This document shows positions 8,386 to 16,780 of a stretch of DNA of 64,000 nt, piece by piece. A program made the translations under genes and the position numbers. Each line of letters starts with the position of its first letter. Position 1 is the stretch's first letter. The DNA is from CAZKWG01 sp964615375. Lineage in GTDB: Bacteria; Myxococcota_A; UBA796; CAZKWG01. The DNA is taken from NCBI GenBank assembly GCA_964615375.1, contig CAZTOW010000001.1:62001-126000 (forward strand), in the 5' to 3' direction. The notes under the pieces are model-generated. The model ran no database searches. It saw only the letters and a list, made by a program, of their open reading frames with translations, and was not told the DNA's origin.

Positions 8386-9365
8386 TCCGCATCGACGGCA
8401 GTCTGGGCGAGGGCGGCGGGCAGGTGCTCCGCAGCTCGCTGGCCCTCTCGGTGGTCACAGGCGCGGGCTTCGAGCTCACGAAGGTGCGCGCGGGGCGGGC
8501 CAGACCCGGCCTGCTCCGCCAGCACCTGACCTGCGTGCGCGCCGCGGCCGAGATCTGCGGGGCCGAGGTGGAGGGCGCCGAGCTGGGCAGCCAGCGCGTC
8601 GTCTTCCTCCCCGGGCCCGCGCGGGCGGGCGACTACCGCTTCGCCATCGGCTCGGCGGGCAGCGCCAGCCTCGTGCTCCAGACCGTGCTCCCGCCTCTGC
8701 TGCTCCAGGAGCAGCCCTCCACCGTGAGCGTCAGTGGCGGCACGCACAACAGCGCCGCCCCGCCCTTCCACTTCCTGCGCGAGGCCTTCGCGCCGCACGT
8801 GGGGCTGGAGCTCGACCTCATCAAGTGGGGCTTCTACCCGGCCGGCGGGGGCGAGGTCCGGGCGCGCGTGCTCCCCGGGGCGCGCCCCGTGCGCATCACC
8901 GAGCGCGGCCCCCTGCGCGAGCTCCACGGGCACGCGGCGATCTCGGCCATCTCTCACAAGATTGGCCACGGCGCGCTGGGCGTCTTCAAGCACCACCTCG
9001 GCCTCGAGCGCGGCCAGCTCCACTTCCACCAGGCGCCCGAGCCCGTCGGCCCCGGCTTCGCCTGCTGGCTGGAGGCGCGCTTCGACGGCGGGGCGGAGGT
9101 GTTCACGGCCTTCGGCGAGAAGCGCAACACCGAGGACATCGCCCTCCGCGCGGTGGAGGAATTCCAGGCCTGGCAGGCCCAGGATGTCCCCGTGGGCGAG
9201 CACCTGGCCGACCAGCTCCTGATCCCGCTGGCCCTCTTCGGCGGGAGCGTGCGCGCGGGCCCGCTCAGCCTGCATGCCAGGACGAATCTGGAGATCATCG
9301 AGCGCTTCCTGCCGGGGCGCCTGCGGGTCGTGGCGGCGGGTGAGGGGGTGGTGGTGGAGGGGTGA
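8382..9365 (+). CDS. rtcA: RtcA, RNA 3'-terminal phosphate cyclase
   Basis: 327 residues, the usual RtcA length. It converts RNA 3'-phosphates to 2',3'-cyclic phosphates using ATP. Motifs seen: GSLGEGGGQVLRSSLALS at the N-terminus, RAGRARPGLLRQHLT, GGTHNSAAPPFHFL, YPAGGGEV, and the catalytic histidine in GEHLADQLLIPLAL, equivalent to His309 of E. coli. The GTG start at 8382 overlaps the stop of the preceding gene in GTGA. Together with rtcB it forms a complete end-healing and sealing pair. Confidence 0.97.
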   Translation: MIRIDGSLGEGGGQVLRSSLALSVVTGAGFELTKVRAGRARPGLLRQHLTCVRAAAEICGAEVEGAELGSQRVVFLPGPARAGDYRFAIGSAGSASLVLQTVLPPLLLQEQPSTVSVSGGTHNSAAPPFHFLREAFAPHVGLELDLIKWGFYPAGGGEVRARVLPGARPVRITERGPLRELHGHAAISAISHKIGHGALGVFKHHLGLERGQLHFHQAPEPVGPGFACWLEARFDGGAEVFTAFGEKRNTEDIALRAVEEFQAWQAQDVPVGEHLADQLLIPLALFGGSVRAGPLSLHARTNLEIIERFLPGRLRVVAAGEGVVVEG

Positions 9366-9414
9366 GGGTCTGGATGGCGTTGCTGAAGCGAATCGTTCTT
9401 GTTACGAATCATTC

Positions 9415-10587
9415 ATGACGCATAACAGAATCAATCCTTTCATCCTCGGGCGTGAGCAGGACTCGGGAAAGATCTGGAAGGTCCTCGAAGAACGCTCCGT
9501 CCTGCTCGTCGGGCCACGGCGCATCGGGAAGACGGAGCTGCTCCGGTCCATGGTCCAGACCCCGCGTCCAGGCTTCCTCGGGGTGCGCGTAGACCTCCAG
9601 GGGGCCAACAGCGTGGCGGAGGCGGTCGAGCGAATCCTCCACGAGATGCAGAAGCGCGGGATCGCGGAGAGCCTGGGGGCGCGGGTCGAGGCCCGTGTCT
9701 CGTCCGCGGGCGTCGGTCCGGCGCAGATCGCGCTCCGAGACCCGGCTCACGCGGACCCCTGGGAGCGCCTCGGCGCGGTCCTCAGCGCGGCCAGGCAGAC
9801 CCTCCGCGCCAGGACGGCGGGCGAAGGGTCTACACTGTTTCTGGCGCTCGACGAGGTGCCCTGGTGGCTGGACGCCGTGCAGGCGACGGAGGGGAAGACG
9901 GAGGCCCGCCGAGCCCTCGCGGCGCTCCGCTACCTGAGGCAGCGTGATGATCTCCGCGACAGCTTGAGGATGATCCTGACGGGCTCCGTCGGGCTGGCTG
10001 GGCTGGCGCACGGTCTCGGAGCCTCCGCGGAGCTCAACGACCTCACCCCCGTCTATGAGCTCGGTCCGCTCGAGCCCGCCGCGGGGATGACCCTCTTCGA
10101 GATGGACGTGACGCGCTTCAGACACACCACGACGAGGGACGCCGCTCGGCGGGCGCATGAGGTCGCCGGCGGATCTCCGCACTGGATCCGCGTGCTCGCC
10201 GAGCGAAGCGCCGCGTCTCTGGCCGAGTCCGAGCAGGTCGACGAGGTCGCGGTGGATGAGGGGGTCGAGGCCCTCCTCGCGCCCAGGATGCGGCACCTGT
10301 TCGCGGACGAGGGAGGCGAACACCTCGTCCGCCGTTATGGCCGGGAGAAGGCTCGGGTTCTCATGGTGGTCCTCAGCGAGGTGACGAGGTCTCCTGGGCC
10401 CGTGCCCAGGGAGGCGCTCATCAACGCTGCGCTCGCGGCGGGAGTCGCCGATCGCGGGGAGGCGGGCGCGCTCCTTCACCTCCTGGTGGACGAGTTCTAC
10501 CTGGGCTTCGACAGCCGGGCGGGCACCTACTCCTTCCTGCTCCCGCTCCTCCAGCGCTGGTGGCGGTGGTACGGAGAGAGCTCATGA
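9415..10587 (+). CDS. AAA/STAND-like ATPase (Archaeal-ATPase type), first of a pair
   Basis: 390 residues from ATG 9415 (MTHNRINPFILGRE); a longer in-frame extension back to 9274 overlaps rtcA and does not look like protein. The GRE box is followed by Walker A (GPRRIGKTEL), a Walker B-like LFLALDEVP and a sensor-like ILTGSVGLAGL, the layout of Archaeal-ATPase/MNS-type STAND NTPases. A helical C-terminal part (about 280-390) probably holds a winged helix. It starts 49 bases after the rtcA stop and overlaps the next ATPase gene in ATGA. Function is unknown; the position suggests co-expression with RNA repair. Confidence 0.8.
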   Translation: MTHNRINPFILGREQDSGKIWKVLEERSVLLVGPRRIGKTELLRSMVQTPRPGFLGVRVDLQGANSVAEAVERILHEMQKRGIAESLGARVEARVSSAGVGPAQIALRDPAHADPWERLGAVLSAARQTLRARTAGEGSTLFLALDEVPWWLDAVQATEGKTEARRALAALRYLRQRDDLRDSLRMILTGSVGLAGLAHGLGASAELNDLTPVYELGPLEPAAGMTLFEMDVTRFRHTTTRDAARRAHEVAGGSPHWIRVLAERSAASLAESEQVDEVAVDEGVEALLAPRMRHLFADEGGEHLVRRYGREKARVLMVVLSEVTRSPGPVPREALINAALAAGVADRGEAGALLHLLVDEFYLGFDSRAGTYSFLLPLLQRWWRWYGESS

Positions 10588-12716
10588 GCGCACTCGTGGA
10601 CGTCTACACCCCCTGGCGCGAGGACCCAGCCTGCCTCCGCCAACGCCATGTCGGCCGGGAGGAGCAGCTCCGCACGATCCGGGCGGCCATCGACGCGTTG
10701 GTGCAGGGCGGCGTCCCCATCCACCTCTACTTCTTCGGCCCGCGCGGCATGGGGAAGTCACACCTGATCTCCCTGGCGCACAGCGAGCTGGCTCCGCTGC
10801 TGGCGGACAAGGGGATCTCGGTGGTCATCATCCCCGAGGACATCCCGGAGCTGGGCTCCGCCGCCGCCATCCTGGCGAGGATCGCCGAGATCCGGGCGGG
10901 TCCCCGCTGGCAGCGCTTTGGGGTCCGACCCACACCCCCTCCGCCCCTCCAGGGCCCGCTGGTCATCTTCTTCGAGGGTTTGGAGCGCCAGCTTCGGGCG
11001 CTCCCCGAGCAGGAGCGACGGAACCTGCGCGCGACGCTGGACCAGGCGCGGCCCGTGCTGCTCATCGGCACCGGGGTGACGCTCTCGGAGCCCTTCATCA
11101 GCCGTGAGACAGCCTTCTATGGCGCGTTCTCCTCCTGGCCGGTCGCGCCGCTCCACGAGGAGGAGGCTGGCCATCTGCTGGATCAGCTCGGGGGCCCGGC
11201 GACGACGCTGGAGGGCTGGCCGGCCCGACGCGAGGCCCTGATCACGCTCAGCGGCGGGAGCCCCCGCACGCTGGTCGCGCTCGGTGGCGCCTGCGCACGA
11301 TCGCCAGAGTCCTGGGCCTCAGAGCAGCTCTACGCGGTCGTGCAGCAGCTCGCGGCTCACCATCAGCTTCGGTTCCTCGATCTCTCGGCGCAGAAGCAGT
11401 CCATCGTAGAGCTGCTGGCCATGGCCCCCCGAGAGCTGTCCCCTACGGAGATCGGCGAGTGGCTGGGCATCGGCGTGTCCCAGGCCTCAGGTCAGTGTCA
11501 GCGCCTCCAGGACGACGGCGTGGTCCTGAGCCGCTCGGAAGGTCGCGCGACCTGGTATCGGCTGGCTGAGCCGCTCTTCCGGTTCTGGCTGGAGAACTGC
11601 GACGCGCCCTGGGAGCAGACGCGCGTGGGCTGGCTGGGGCGCCTGTTGGAGCTGGCCCTGGCGCCGGGCGGTGCGGGGAGCCTCCTGGCCCGGCACGAAG
11701 GGCCCGAGGGGCTCGAAGGAGGGCCGCAATTCGCCGCTCAGGGGCGGAGCGACACCCCTCCGCTGCAGGCGCTCCTGCTCGAGGCGAAGGGGATGGGCTC
11801 TGAGCGCGCCGAGGAGCGTCGCGCGTTGGAGCTCCGCCTGGTCGAGCACAACGCGAGCCCCGTCCCGGTCGCCTGGAGCTTCGAGCGGGCGATCCTGGAG
11901 GGTGAGCCGCCGCGGGAGGCGTGGATGGTGCTGCTTCAGCGCCTCTGCCCCCTGCTGGGGGTGATGGTCGCGCCGCGCCCGGTCTGGGAGGAGGTCTGGC
12001 GCGTCGTTCAGTCCGCGCTGCGCCAGGCCGCCTCGGAGGACGCGCCCTGGGCCCTGGAGGGTGAAGAGCGCGTCGCCCTGGCTCGGATCCCGGTGTTGCG
12101 CGTGGCGTCCTTGCTCGGCGCTCCTCTCCCCGCGGGGGGCTCGCTCTCACCCTCGGACATCCTGTTGTACGGAGCCGACCTGATCCCGGTGGACTGGGAC
12201 CTGCTCCTCTCGGCGTCCACGCGGCTCGCGGATCCAGGGCTGAGCATGGCGCTCTTGCAGGTCGCGCTTCGAGACCGGACGCTGCCCGCCCTCCCCCCGT
12301 GTCCCACCCCTACGCGCGCGGCCTGTGGACCCGCAGAGGACTGGGCGCGGCTGCTCACCCGCAGTCTGCGCGAGCGCCCCGAGCGATGGCCCCACGCGAT
12401 GAGCTGGGCGGCCACCCTGGCTCAGGCGAGCGACCCTCTCTTCCACGATCTCACCGACGAGCTTCACGCGGCCCTGCGTGTCTACCCGGACTCGGTTCTC
12501 CTCGCGGGCGCGGGCTCCAACAGGCTGGACCTCGCGCTGCTGGCCCTCGGGGCGCGGGCTCCCGCGCGCCTCGCCGCCCTCGCCGAGGGTCTGACGGAGG
12601 ACGATCGGCTTCGCCTCCGCGTGGATCGGGCGCTGCTCCTGGGCTCCCAGATCCGTCACGCAGGCCAGGCCCGGCTCTACCCCGAGCTGGCCGAGATCAC
12701 CCGGCTCTTTGGCTGA
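10584..12716 (+). CDS. Large AAA ATPase with winged-helix and long helical C-terminus, second of a pair
   Basis: 710 residues from ATG 10584, overlapping the previous stop in ATGA. The ATPase core has HVGREEQL, Walker A GPRGMGKSHL, a Walker B-like LVIFFEGLERQL and a sensor-like LLIGTGVTLSEPF. Around residues 280-340 lies a MarR-like winged helix (LSPTEIGEWLGIGVSQAS...LQDDGVVLSRSEG) followed by YRLAEPLFRFWL, as in Archaeal-ATPase family proteins. The remaining ~370 residues are Leu/Ala/Arg-rich helical repeats with no recognised family, possibly TPR-like. The next gene begins 8 bases later. It could be a regulator, a conflict-system NTPase or part of a stress complex; I cannot choose. Confidence 0.78.
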   Translation: MSALVDVYTPWREDPACLRQRHVGREEQLRTIRAAIDALVQGGVPIHLYFFGPRGMGKSHLISLAHSELAPLLADKGISVVIIPEDIPELGSAAAILARIAEIRAGPRWQRFGVRPTPPPPLQGPLVIFFEGLERQLRALPEQERRNLRATLDQARPVLLIGTGVTLSEPFISRETAFYGAFSSWPVAPLHEEEAGHLLDQLGGPATTLEGWPARREALITLSGGSPRTLVALGGACARSPESWASEQLYAVVQQLAAHHQLRFLDLSAQKQSIVELLAMAPRELSPTEIGEWLGIGVSQASGQCQRLQDDGVVLSRSEGRATWYRLAEPLFRFWLENCDAPWEQTRVGWLGRLLELALAPGGAGSLLARHEGPEGLEGGPQFAAQGRSDTPPLQALLLEAKGMGSERAEERRALELRLVEHNASPVPVAWSFERAILEGEPPREAWMVLLQRLCPLLGVMVAPRPVWEEVWRVVQSALRQAASEDAPWALEGEERVALARIPVLRVASLLGAPLPAGGSLSPSDILLYGADLIPVDWDLLLSASTRLADPGLSMALLQVALRDRTLPALPPCPTPTRAACGPAEDWARLLTRSLRERPERWPHAMSWAATLAQASDPLFHDLTDELHAALRVYPDSVLLAGAGSNRLDLALLALGARAPARLAALAEGLTEDDRLRLRVDRALLLGSQIRHAGQARLYPELAEITRLFG

Positions 12717-12724
12717 GACACTCC

Positions 12725-13483
12725 ATGCCCGACGACCGCACCCCCAGCCGCGACCTCGCCACCGCCGCCATGCTGCGCTTCGGGCGCGCCTGGAACGCCT
12801 ACGAGGTCCACGGCGCCGAGCACATCCCCGAAGACCGGCCCGCGCTCATCGTCTTCTACCACGGCTTCATCCCCATCGACGCCTGGTACTTCGGGTCCTG
12901 GTATTACCAGCGCACCGGGCGCATGCCGCGGGCGATGGCGGAGAAGCTGCTCTTCCGGGTGCCGGGGCTGCGCGAGCTCTGCCTGGAGATGGGGGTGGTG
13001 CCGGGCACGCGCGAGGCCGCGCTGGAGCTGCTCGCGCAAGGGTGCCTGGTCGGGGTCTCGCCGGGCGGCGTGCGTGAGGCCATCGCCGGGCGGGCGCGCG
13101 CCTACGAGCTGGTCTGGGGAGAGCGCCTGGGCTTCGCGCACGTCGCGCTACAAGCGGGGGTGGATATCCTCCCCGCCTTCGCCGAGAACATCGACGAGGC
13201 CTACCGCAGCCCCGGCGTCCACCTGCCCCCGGTCCAGGCCTTCTACGAGGCCACGAAGATCCCGGCGGTGGCGCTGCTGGGGTTCGGAATCCTGCCATTT
13301 CCTGTCAAGATTCGGAGCTGGATCGGGCCGCCGGTGCGCCATATCCCCGGAGAGTCCCCAGAGAGCCTGCGCGATCGAACGGCCGCGGCGATCCGCGCCC
13401 TCATCGCCGCCCACCAGGGCCCTCGACCGAGGCTGCCCCGCGCCCTGCTGGAGCGCTGGCGCCACCCGGGGTGGACGCCGTGA
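12725..13483 (+). CDS. Lysophospholipid/acylglycerol acyltransferase (PlsC/DGAT2-TMEM68-like)
   Basis: 252 residues. The catalytic His block is YHGFIPIDAWYF (His and Asp separated by five residues, as in the TMEM68/DGAT2 branch). The second block SPGGVREA matches the PGG-RE motif of acylglycerol acyltransferases. A hydrophobic stretch (VALLGFGILPFPV) suggests membrane association. The expected role is transfer of an acyl chain to a lysolipid or acylglycerol at the inner membrane. It starts 8 bases after the second ATPase and may be the last gene of the rtc-led transcript. Confidence 0.85.
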   Translation: MPDDRTPSRDLATAAMLRFGRAWNAYEVHGAEHIPEDRPALIVFYHGFIPIDAWYFGSWYYQRTGRMPRAMAEKLLFRVPGLRELCLEMGVVPGTREAALELLAQGCLVGVSPGGVREAIAGRARAYELVWGERLGFAHVALQAGVDILPAFAENIDEAYRSPGVHLPPVQAFYEATKIPAVALLGFGILPFPVKIRSWIGPPVRHIPGESPESLRDRTAAAIRALIAAHQGPRPRLPRALLERWRHPGWTP

Positions 13484-13493
13484 GTGGGATCCG

Positions 13494-13988
13494 TCAGATC
13501 TTTCGGAGGCGGTAGCAGGGACCCTCACAGGGAGCGGCAGGAGGATCATTGGCATCCCAGACGACGGCCCAGGTCTCGCCAGCGACTACAGGCGCGCGCA
13601 CCACGGTCTCTGGGTACTTCACGATCCCCGACTCATCCTTTGTCTCGTCCGTGACCACAGTAAGGTACGCGGTCTGATTTGATCGCAGGATGGCACCTTT
13701 GGCCTGCTCCTCTCCAGTCAACAGGAGAGTGAGTGCGTACAGATCGAAGAGAGGATTTCCCCCTTCTGTCTTGAGGTCCAGGCGTTCCAGGTAGAGACCG
13801 ACCGTGATCGGATTAGGGCTCATGTTAATGATGCAGAATGCTCCATCCTCCACAAGGATGGGCTCGCAGGTCTCGGCGCTCAGCAGCCGAATCGTAGACG
13901 ATTCTTCAGACGTGGCCCCTGAATTGTGAAGAGCCAGGAGGCTGACCGGGATCGCCACTGCGAGGACCTTCTGAATGCGTGTGCTCAT
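13494..13988 (-). CDS. Secreted protein of unknown function, last gene of an unknown three-gene cassette
   Basis: 164 residues from ATG 13988; a GAGGG lies 7 bases before it. An alternative GTG at 14003 overlaps the stop of the upstream gene (GTGA). An N-terminal signal peptide (RIQKVLAVAIPVSLLALHNSG) is followed by a beta-rich domain with four cysteines (ETCEP, AFCIIN, APCEG, PCYRL). No family recognised. Base composition is visibly less GC-rich than its neighbours, and the mix of codons is unlike the rest of the window, hinting at transfer. The 3' end is 10 bases from the convergent acyltransferase. Confidence 0.72.
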   Translation of the reverse strand: MSTRIQKVLAVAIPVSLLALHNSGATSEESSTIRLLSAETCEPILVEDGAFCIINMSPNPITVGLYLERLDLKTEGGNPLFDLYALTLLLTGEEQAKGAILRSNQTAYLTVVTDETKDESGIVKYPETVVRAPVVAGETWAVVWDANDPPAAPCEGPCYRLRKI

Positions 13989-13999
13989 GGTTGAAACCC

Positions 14000-14878
14000 T
14001 CACGGCGTTCCTTGACCAACTGGAGGGTTGGGAAAGGGTGGTTCTTCTTGGGCGTTCGGTGGCGTGGGGCCCGGATCGGGCGGCCGCTTTTGCTCTGCAA
14101 CCGAGTCTGAATCTTCCTCACGCGCGGCTTCCGCTGGCTCTCGGGTGTCCCTGAAATAGGCCTCAACGATGTCCGTCGTTGGCTGGTTTGCCTGTTTCAC
14201 CAGGAGAAGCACGGCGGCTCCAGAGGTGACGGCGACCATGCCTAGAGAGCGGCTCTTCAGGGTGAGCACGAGCCCGCTGCCGCCGCCTGTCTTGAATTCG
14301 AAGGCGTTCTCTCCCTCGGGCTCACCGTTCAAGACGGACTCGAAGAAGACGAAGATCCCAAAGAGAATGAGCAGCGAGCCCGCAAGGAGATTGAACCAGA
14401 ACCCCAGGATCTCGCGATGTGCGAACGTCGCGAAGTAGTGTAGCTTCAGAGCCTGCTGATCCAGGTCGAGGATCTGTTCGTCGTCCTTGGTCGGTGTGGC
14501 ACTACTTCTCCTCTGTTTCATCCTCATCTCGTCGAGCGTCGCCTCAGCGCCTGTCTCTGGGGTCGCCCCTGTGACAATGGTCGAGCTGGTGGAGGAGAGC
14601 GTATTGGGTATGTCGCGTTGCCCATCGTGCTCATCCTGGAACCGGACGTCTACGAGGTGCAGCGAACTGGGCAGGAATTCCACGTAGATCGCGTGCAGGG
14701 TTGCCGCGAATCCACTGAGCAAGGCCAGGAAGAGAACTCCTCCCACCAGGATCGACCTTGTCGCCCTACGCTCCTTGTGCTTCGCCTCGGCCGCGCTCAT
14801 CGGCGTGTGCGTTCCCGCCGTGGGCGGGCTCGCCCCTTCATTCGCGCTGTCGTTGGTCTGGACAACAGGATCCGGCAT
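14000..14878 (-). CDS. Membrane protein of unknown function, three predicted helices
   Basis: 292 residues. Predicted membrane helices lie near 42-69 (ILVGGVLFLALLSGFAA), 157-183 (GFWFNLLAGSLLILFGIFVF) and 211-228 (LGMVAVTSGAAVLLLV). Low-complexity polar regions flank them: a Ser/Thr-rich linker (NTLSSTSSTIVTGATPE) and a Pro/Glu-rich C-terminal tail ending near FPNPPVGQGTP. No family recognised. It is the middle gene of the cassette and overlaps the possible GTG start of the downstream gene. Like its neighbours it is less GC-rich. Confidence 0.72.
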   Translation of the reverse strand: MPDPVVQTNDSANEGASPPTAGTHTPMSAAEAKHKERRATRSILVGGVLFLALLSGFAATLHAIYVEFLPSSLHLVDVRFQDEHDGQRDIPNTLSSTSSTIVTGATPETGAEATLDEMRMKQRRSSATPTKDDEQILDLDQQALKLHYFATFAHREILGFWFNLLAGSLLILFGIFVFFESVLNGEPEGENAFEFKTGGGSGLVLTLKSRSLGMVAVTSGAAVLLLVKQANQPTTDIVEAYFRDTREPAEAAREEDSDSVAEQKRPPDPGPTPPNAQEEPPFPNPPVGQGTP

Positions 14879-14896
14879 GCTCCCCCCCTCTCTCGC

Positions 14897-15073
14897 TCAG
14901 CGATGTTCTTGGACGGACGGAGAGCTCGCCCTCCGCCGCTTGAAGGTCGCCTCCATCTCCACCAGCCTGAGGGCGCTCCCCAGCCGAGGGGCCGGGTCAG
15001 CAGCCCGGGAGTCGCGGAGGCGAAGGAGCGCGCCAAGCGCTCTCCTGTTCTTCCGCTTCAGAGCTCGTTCCAT
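14897..15073 (-). CDS. Small basic protein, 58 residues, unknown
   Basis: ATG at 15073 is preceded by GGGAGGAGCAGAG, one of the strongest ribosome binding sites in the window. The reading frame ends 18 bases before the next gene. The product starts MERALKRKNRRALGALL, is rich in Arg/Lys and has no hydrophobic segment. The basic composition could mean RNA or DNA binding, but there is no recognisable motif. I accept it because of the ribosome binding site, spacing and upstream promoter-like sequence. Confidence 0.5.
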   Translation of the reverse strand: MERALKRKNRRALGALLRLRDSRAADPAPRLGSALRLVEMEATFKRRRASSPSVQEHR

Positions 15074-15175
15074 CTCTGCTCCTCCCGCAGGTCTGGGCTG
15101 GCCAGTGGACAGCATCCAGTTCATGCAAGAGTCGTTCCCGCCGAAATCGTACGGGATAGTGCTACTTTAAGGATG

Positions 15176-15203
15176 ATTATGCGTCGAGCTTTCACTGTGT
15201 CTT
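15176..15203 (-). promoter_or_regulatory. Candidate sigma-70-type promoter for the unknown cassette, beside a short inverted repeat
   Basis: On the minus strand, AAGACA (15203-15198) and CATAAT (15181-15176) are separated by 16 bases. The -10 differs from TATAAT at one position. Transcription would start near 15169 and reach the 58-residue gene after about 95 bases. Directly upstream lies the inverted repeat TGTGT-GGTAAT-ACACA (15204-15219), a possible operator touching the -35. The whole stretch is AT-rich for this genome. The rest of 15074-15276 shows nothing else I can name. Confidence 0.45.
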
Positions 15204-15276
15204 TGTGTGGTAATACACAGGAGGTGTGTCAAATGACGCGCAGGTGCTCTGGTCCAGGCCGCACTTGCCTGTGGTC

Positions 15277-16236
15277 TCAGTCCTGGCGGCTCGGCGAGCT
15301 CCACCGCATCCCGAGGCTCCCGCCCAGCGGCACCAGCCCGAGCTCCGGCGCGTCGTAGCGGTCGCCGCCCATGGTCGAGAGCGTGCCGATCAGCGTGAAC
15401 GGCGTGTCCCCCAGCGGGACGCCGAGGGCGGCGGTGCCGGACCAGCTCCAGACCACCGACGTGTCGCGGTGGCGAGGCGGGGGCTCGCAGAAGCTGCTGC
15501 CGTCGGCGTACCAGGAGCAGGACCACTGGTCGTGCTGGTAGCCGTAGAAGGAGGGCAGGGTCTCGCCGCCGAGGCCGAGCGAGAGGTCCCAGCCGCGCTC
15601 CGTGACGCGACCCAGGGAGAGCCCGCCGCGCCAGCCCCAGAAGAAGAGCACGCTCTCCCGCTGGTCCCACTCGTCGCGCGTGCTCTTGCTGGTCTGGAGC
15701 CCCTGCTCCCAGGTCGTCGCCGTGACGTGCAGCGTCTCGATGTGGTTGTAGGGCAGCAGGGTCCCCGAGGCCTGGATCTGGCTCTCCAGGTAGCCACCCT
15801 TTCGGCCCGTCGCGCGCGCGCGCACCCAGGGGCCCGCGCGCCCGACCACGCCGGTCACGTTGGCGTCGCCCACGTCGGTCGCCAGCGGGTGCACCAGATC
15901 CAGCGGGCTGCCCTCCAGCTCGAGCCCGACCTCCAGCCCGTGGTTCACACCGTGCGCCAGGCGCAGGCGCCCCCACTCCGAGGCGACATAGGCCCCCGGG
16001 GCCCCCTCCTCGCGGCTCAGGCGCGGCGAGGCGACCAGGGCGGAGCTCAGCTCGGCGTCCACGGATACGCCGCCCTCGGGCGCCAGCGGTCCCACGGCAT
16101 GCAGCCCGCTCGGCGCGGGGACCACGCCCACCTGCTCGATGTCCCGGTAGTAGACCTCTTTGCGGATCAGCGCTGGGCCCATGCAGCCGCCGAGCAGGAG
16201 ACCAAGGGGGAGCAGGGCTCGGACGGGCGTCGTCAT
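15277..16236 (-). CDS. Lipoprotein of unknown function, possibly beta-rich outer membrane protein
   Basis: 319 residues from ATG 16236, with GAGG 5 bases before it. Lipobox LLLGGC (MTTPVRALLPLGLLLGGC) marks a lipoprotein signal peptide. The mature part has alternating aromatic and Gly-rich strands (LRLAHGVNHGLEVGLELEG, WRGGLSLGRVTERGWDLSLGLGGET, LGVPLGDTPFTLIGTLSTMGG), the pattern of outer membrane barrels or transport-like proteins. There are four further cysteines, including WSCSWYADGSSFCE. Its role is unknown. Confidence 0.75.
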   Translation of the reverse strand: MTTPVRALLPLGLLLGGCMGPALIRKEVYYRDIEQVGVVPAPSGLHAVGPLAPEGGVSVDAELSSALVASPRLSREEGAPGAYVASEWGRLRLAHGVNHGLEVGLELEGSPLDLVHPLATDVGDANVTGVVGRAGPWVRARATGRKGGYLESQIQASGTLLPYNHIETLHVTATTWEQGLQTSKSTRDEWDQRESVLFFWGWRGGLSLGRVTERGWDLSLGLGGETLPSFYGYQHDQWSCSWYADGSSFCEPPPRHRDTSVVWSWSGTAALGVPLGDTPFTLIGTLSTMGGDRYDAPELGLVPLGGSLGMRWSSPSRQD

Positions 16237-16291
16237 GCGCACCTCGAGCTCAGTATAGGCCGACGGAGCGCCGATGGCGACGACGGATTCC

Positions 16292-16645
16292 TCACCCCGC
16301 CGGCATCCGCCGCAGCCCCACCGAGGCGATGAGGGCGATCACGCTGAGGATGGCGAACCCGAGGATGCCGGGCGCCATGGACTCGCCGAAGCCGGCCAGC
16401 ACGATGAGCGGCATGTCCGGGCTCTGCGCCCACTCGTCGTTTCCGGTGACGTGGACCGCGACGCTGGCCAGCGCGGCCATCACGCCGGCCACGCTGGCGA
16501 AGAGGACCGCGCCGGACAGGCCGAGGATGTAGGGCACGCGGCTGGGGTCGGGTCTCCAGGCGAAGCGGGCCGCGCTGGCCAGGGCCACGATGCCGAAGAA
16601 GACGATGACGAAGCTGGGCGCGCCGCCCGCGGTGATGAGCCACAT
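16292..16645 (-). CDS. Small integral membrane protein, divergent from the ECF sigma factor
   Basis: 117 residues from ATG 16645, preceded by AGGAGGTCCAAG. Three or four hydrophobic segments are visible: FVIVFFGIVALASAARFAW, YILGLSGAVLFASVAGVMAAL and GILGFAILSVIALIASVGL. The pattern recalls small MotA/TolQ-like or DUF membrane proteins, but no motif decides it. The intergenic region with the sigma-factor gene (16646-16780) holds two divergent GTGACA-AGGA-type sequences, so it may belong to that sigma factor's regulon. Confidence 0.68.
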   Translation of the reverse strand: MWLITAGGAPSFVIVFFGIVALASAARFAWRPDPSRVPYILGLSGAVLFASVAGVMAALASVAVHVTGNDEWAQSPDMPLIVLAGFGESMAPGILGFAILSVIALIASVGLRRMPAG

Positions 16646-16705
16646 CTTGGACCTCCTGGGGGCGTCCTGCCCCTCGCCCGGACTCAACGCAGCAGCCGGG
16701 CGCGC

Positions 16706-16750
16706 GTGACAGGAGGGAGCCGATTTCTTTTTTCGCCCGATCCTTGTCAC
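16706..16750. promoter_or_regulatory. Divergent pair of GTGACA(A)GGA elements between membrane protein and ECF sigma genes
   Basis: GTGACAGGA begins at 16706 on the plus strand, and GTGACAAGGA reads on the minus strand from 16750 to 16741. The two face each other across the divergent intergenic region. They could be -35-like elements of one promoter in each direction, as expected if the ECF sigma factor drives itself and its neighbour. Matching -10 elements are not clear, so this is tentative. Confidence 0.3.
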
Positions 16751-16780
16751 GGCGGGTCCGCCCGTGCGTTCCTCCCGGGT

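Noticed and set aside
9274..9414. N-terminal extension of the first ATPase overlapping rtcA
   Set aside because: The extension is Trp/Arg-rich and unlike protein, while ATG 9415 opens a GRE-ATPase start directly.
15226..15358. Small plus-strand frame with GGAGG and ATG near 15233
   Set aside because: The product is short, opposite the lipoprotein gene for much of its length, and has no protein-like features; the GGAGG lies in the AT-rich promoter region.
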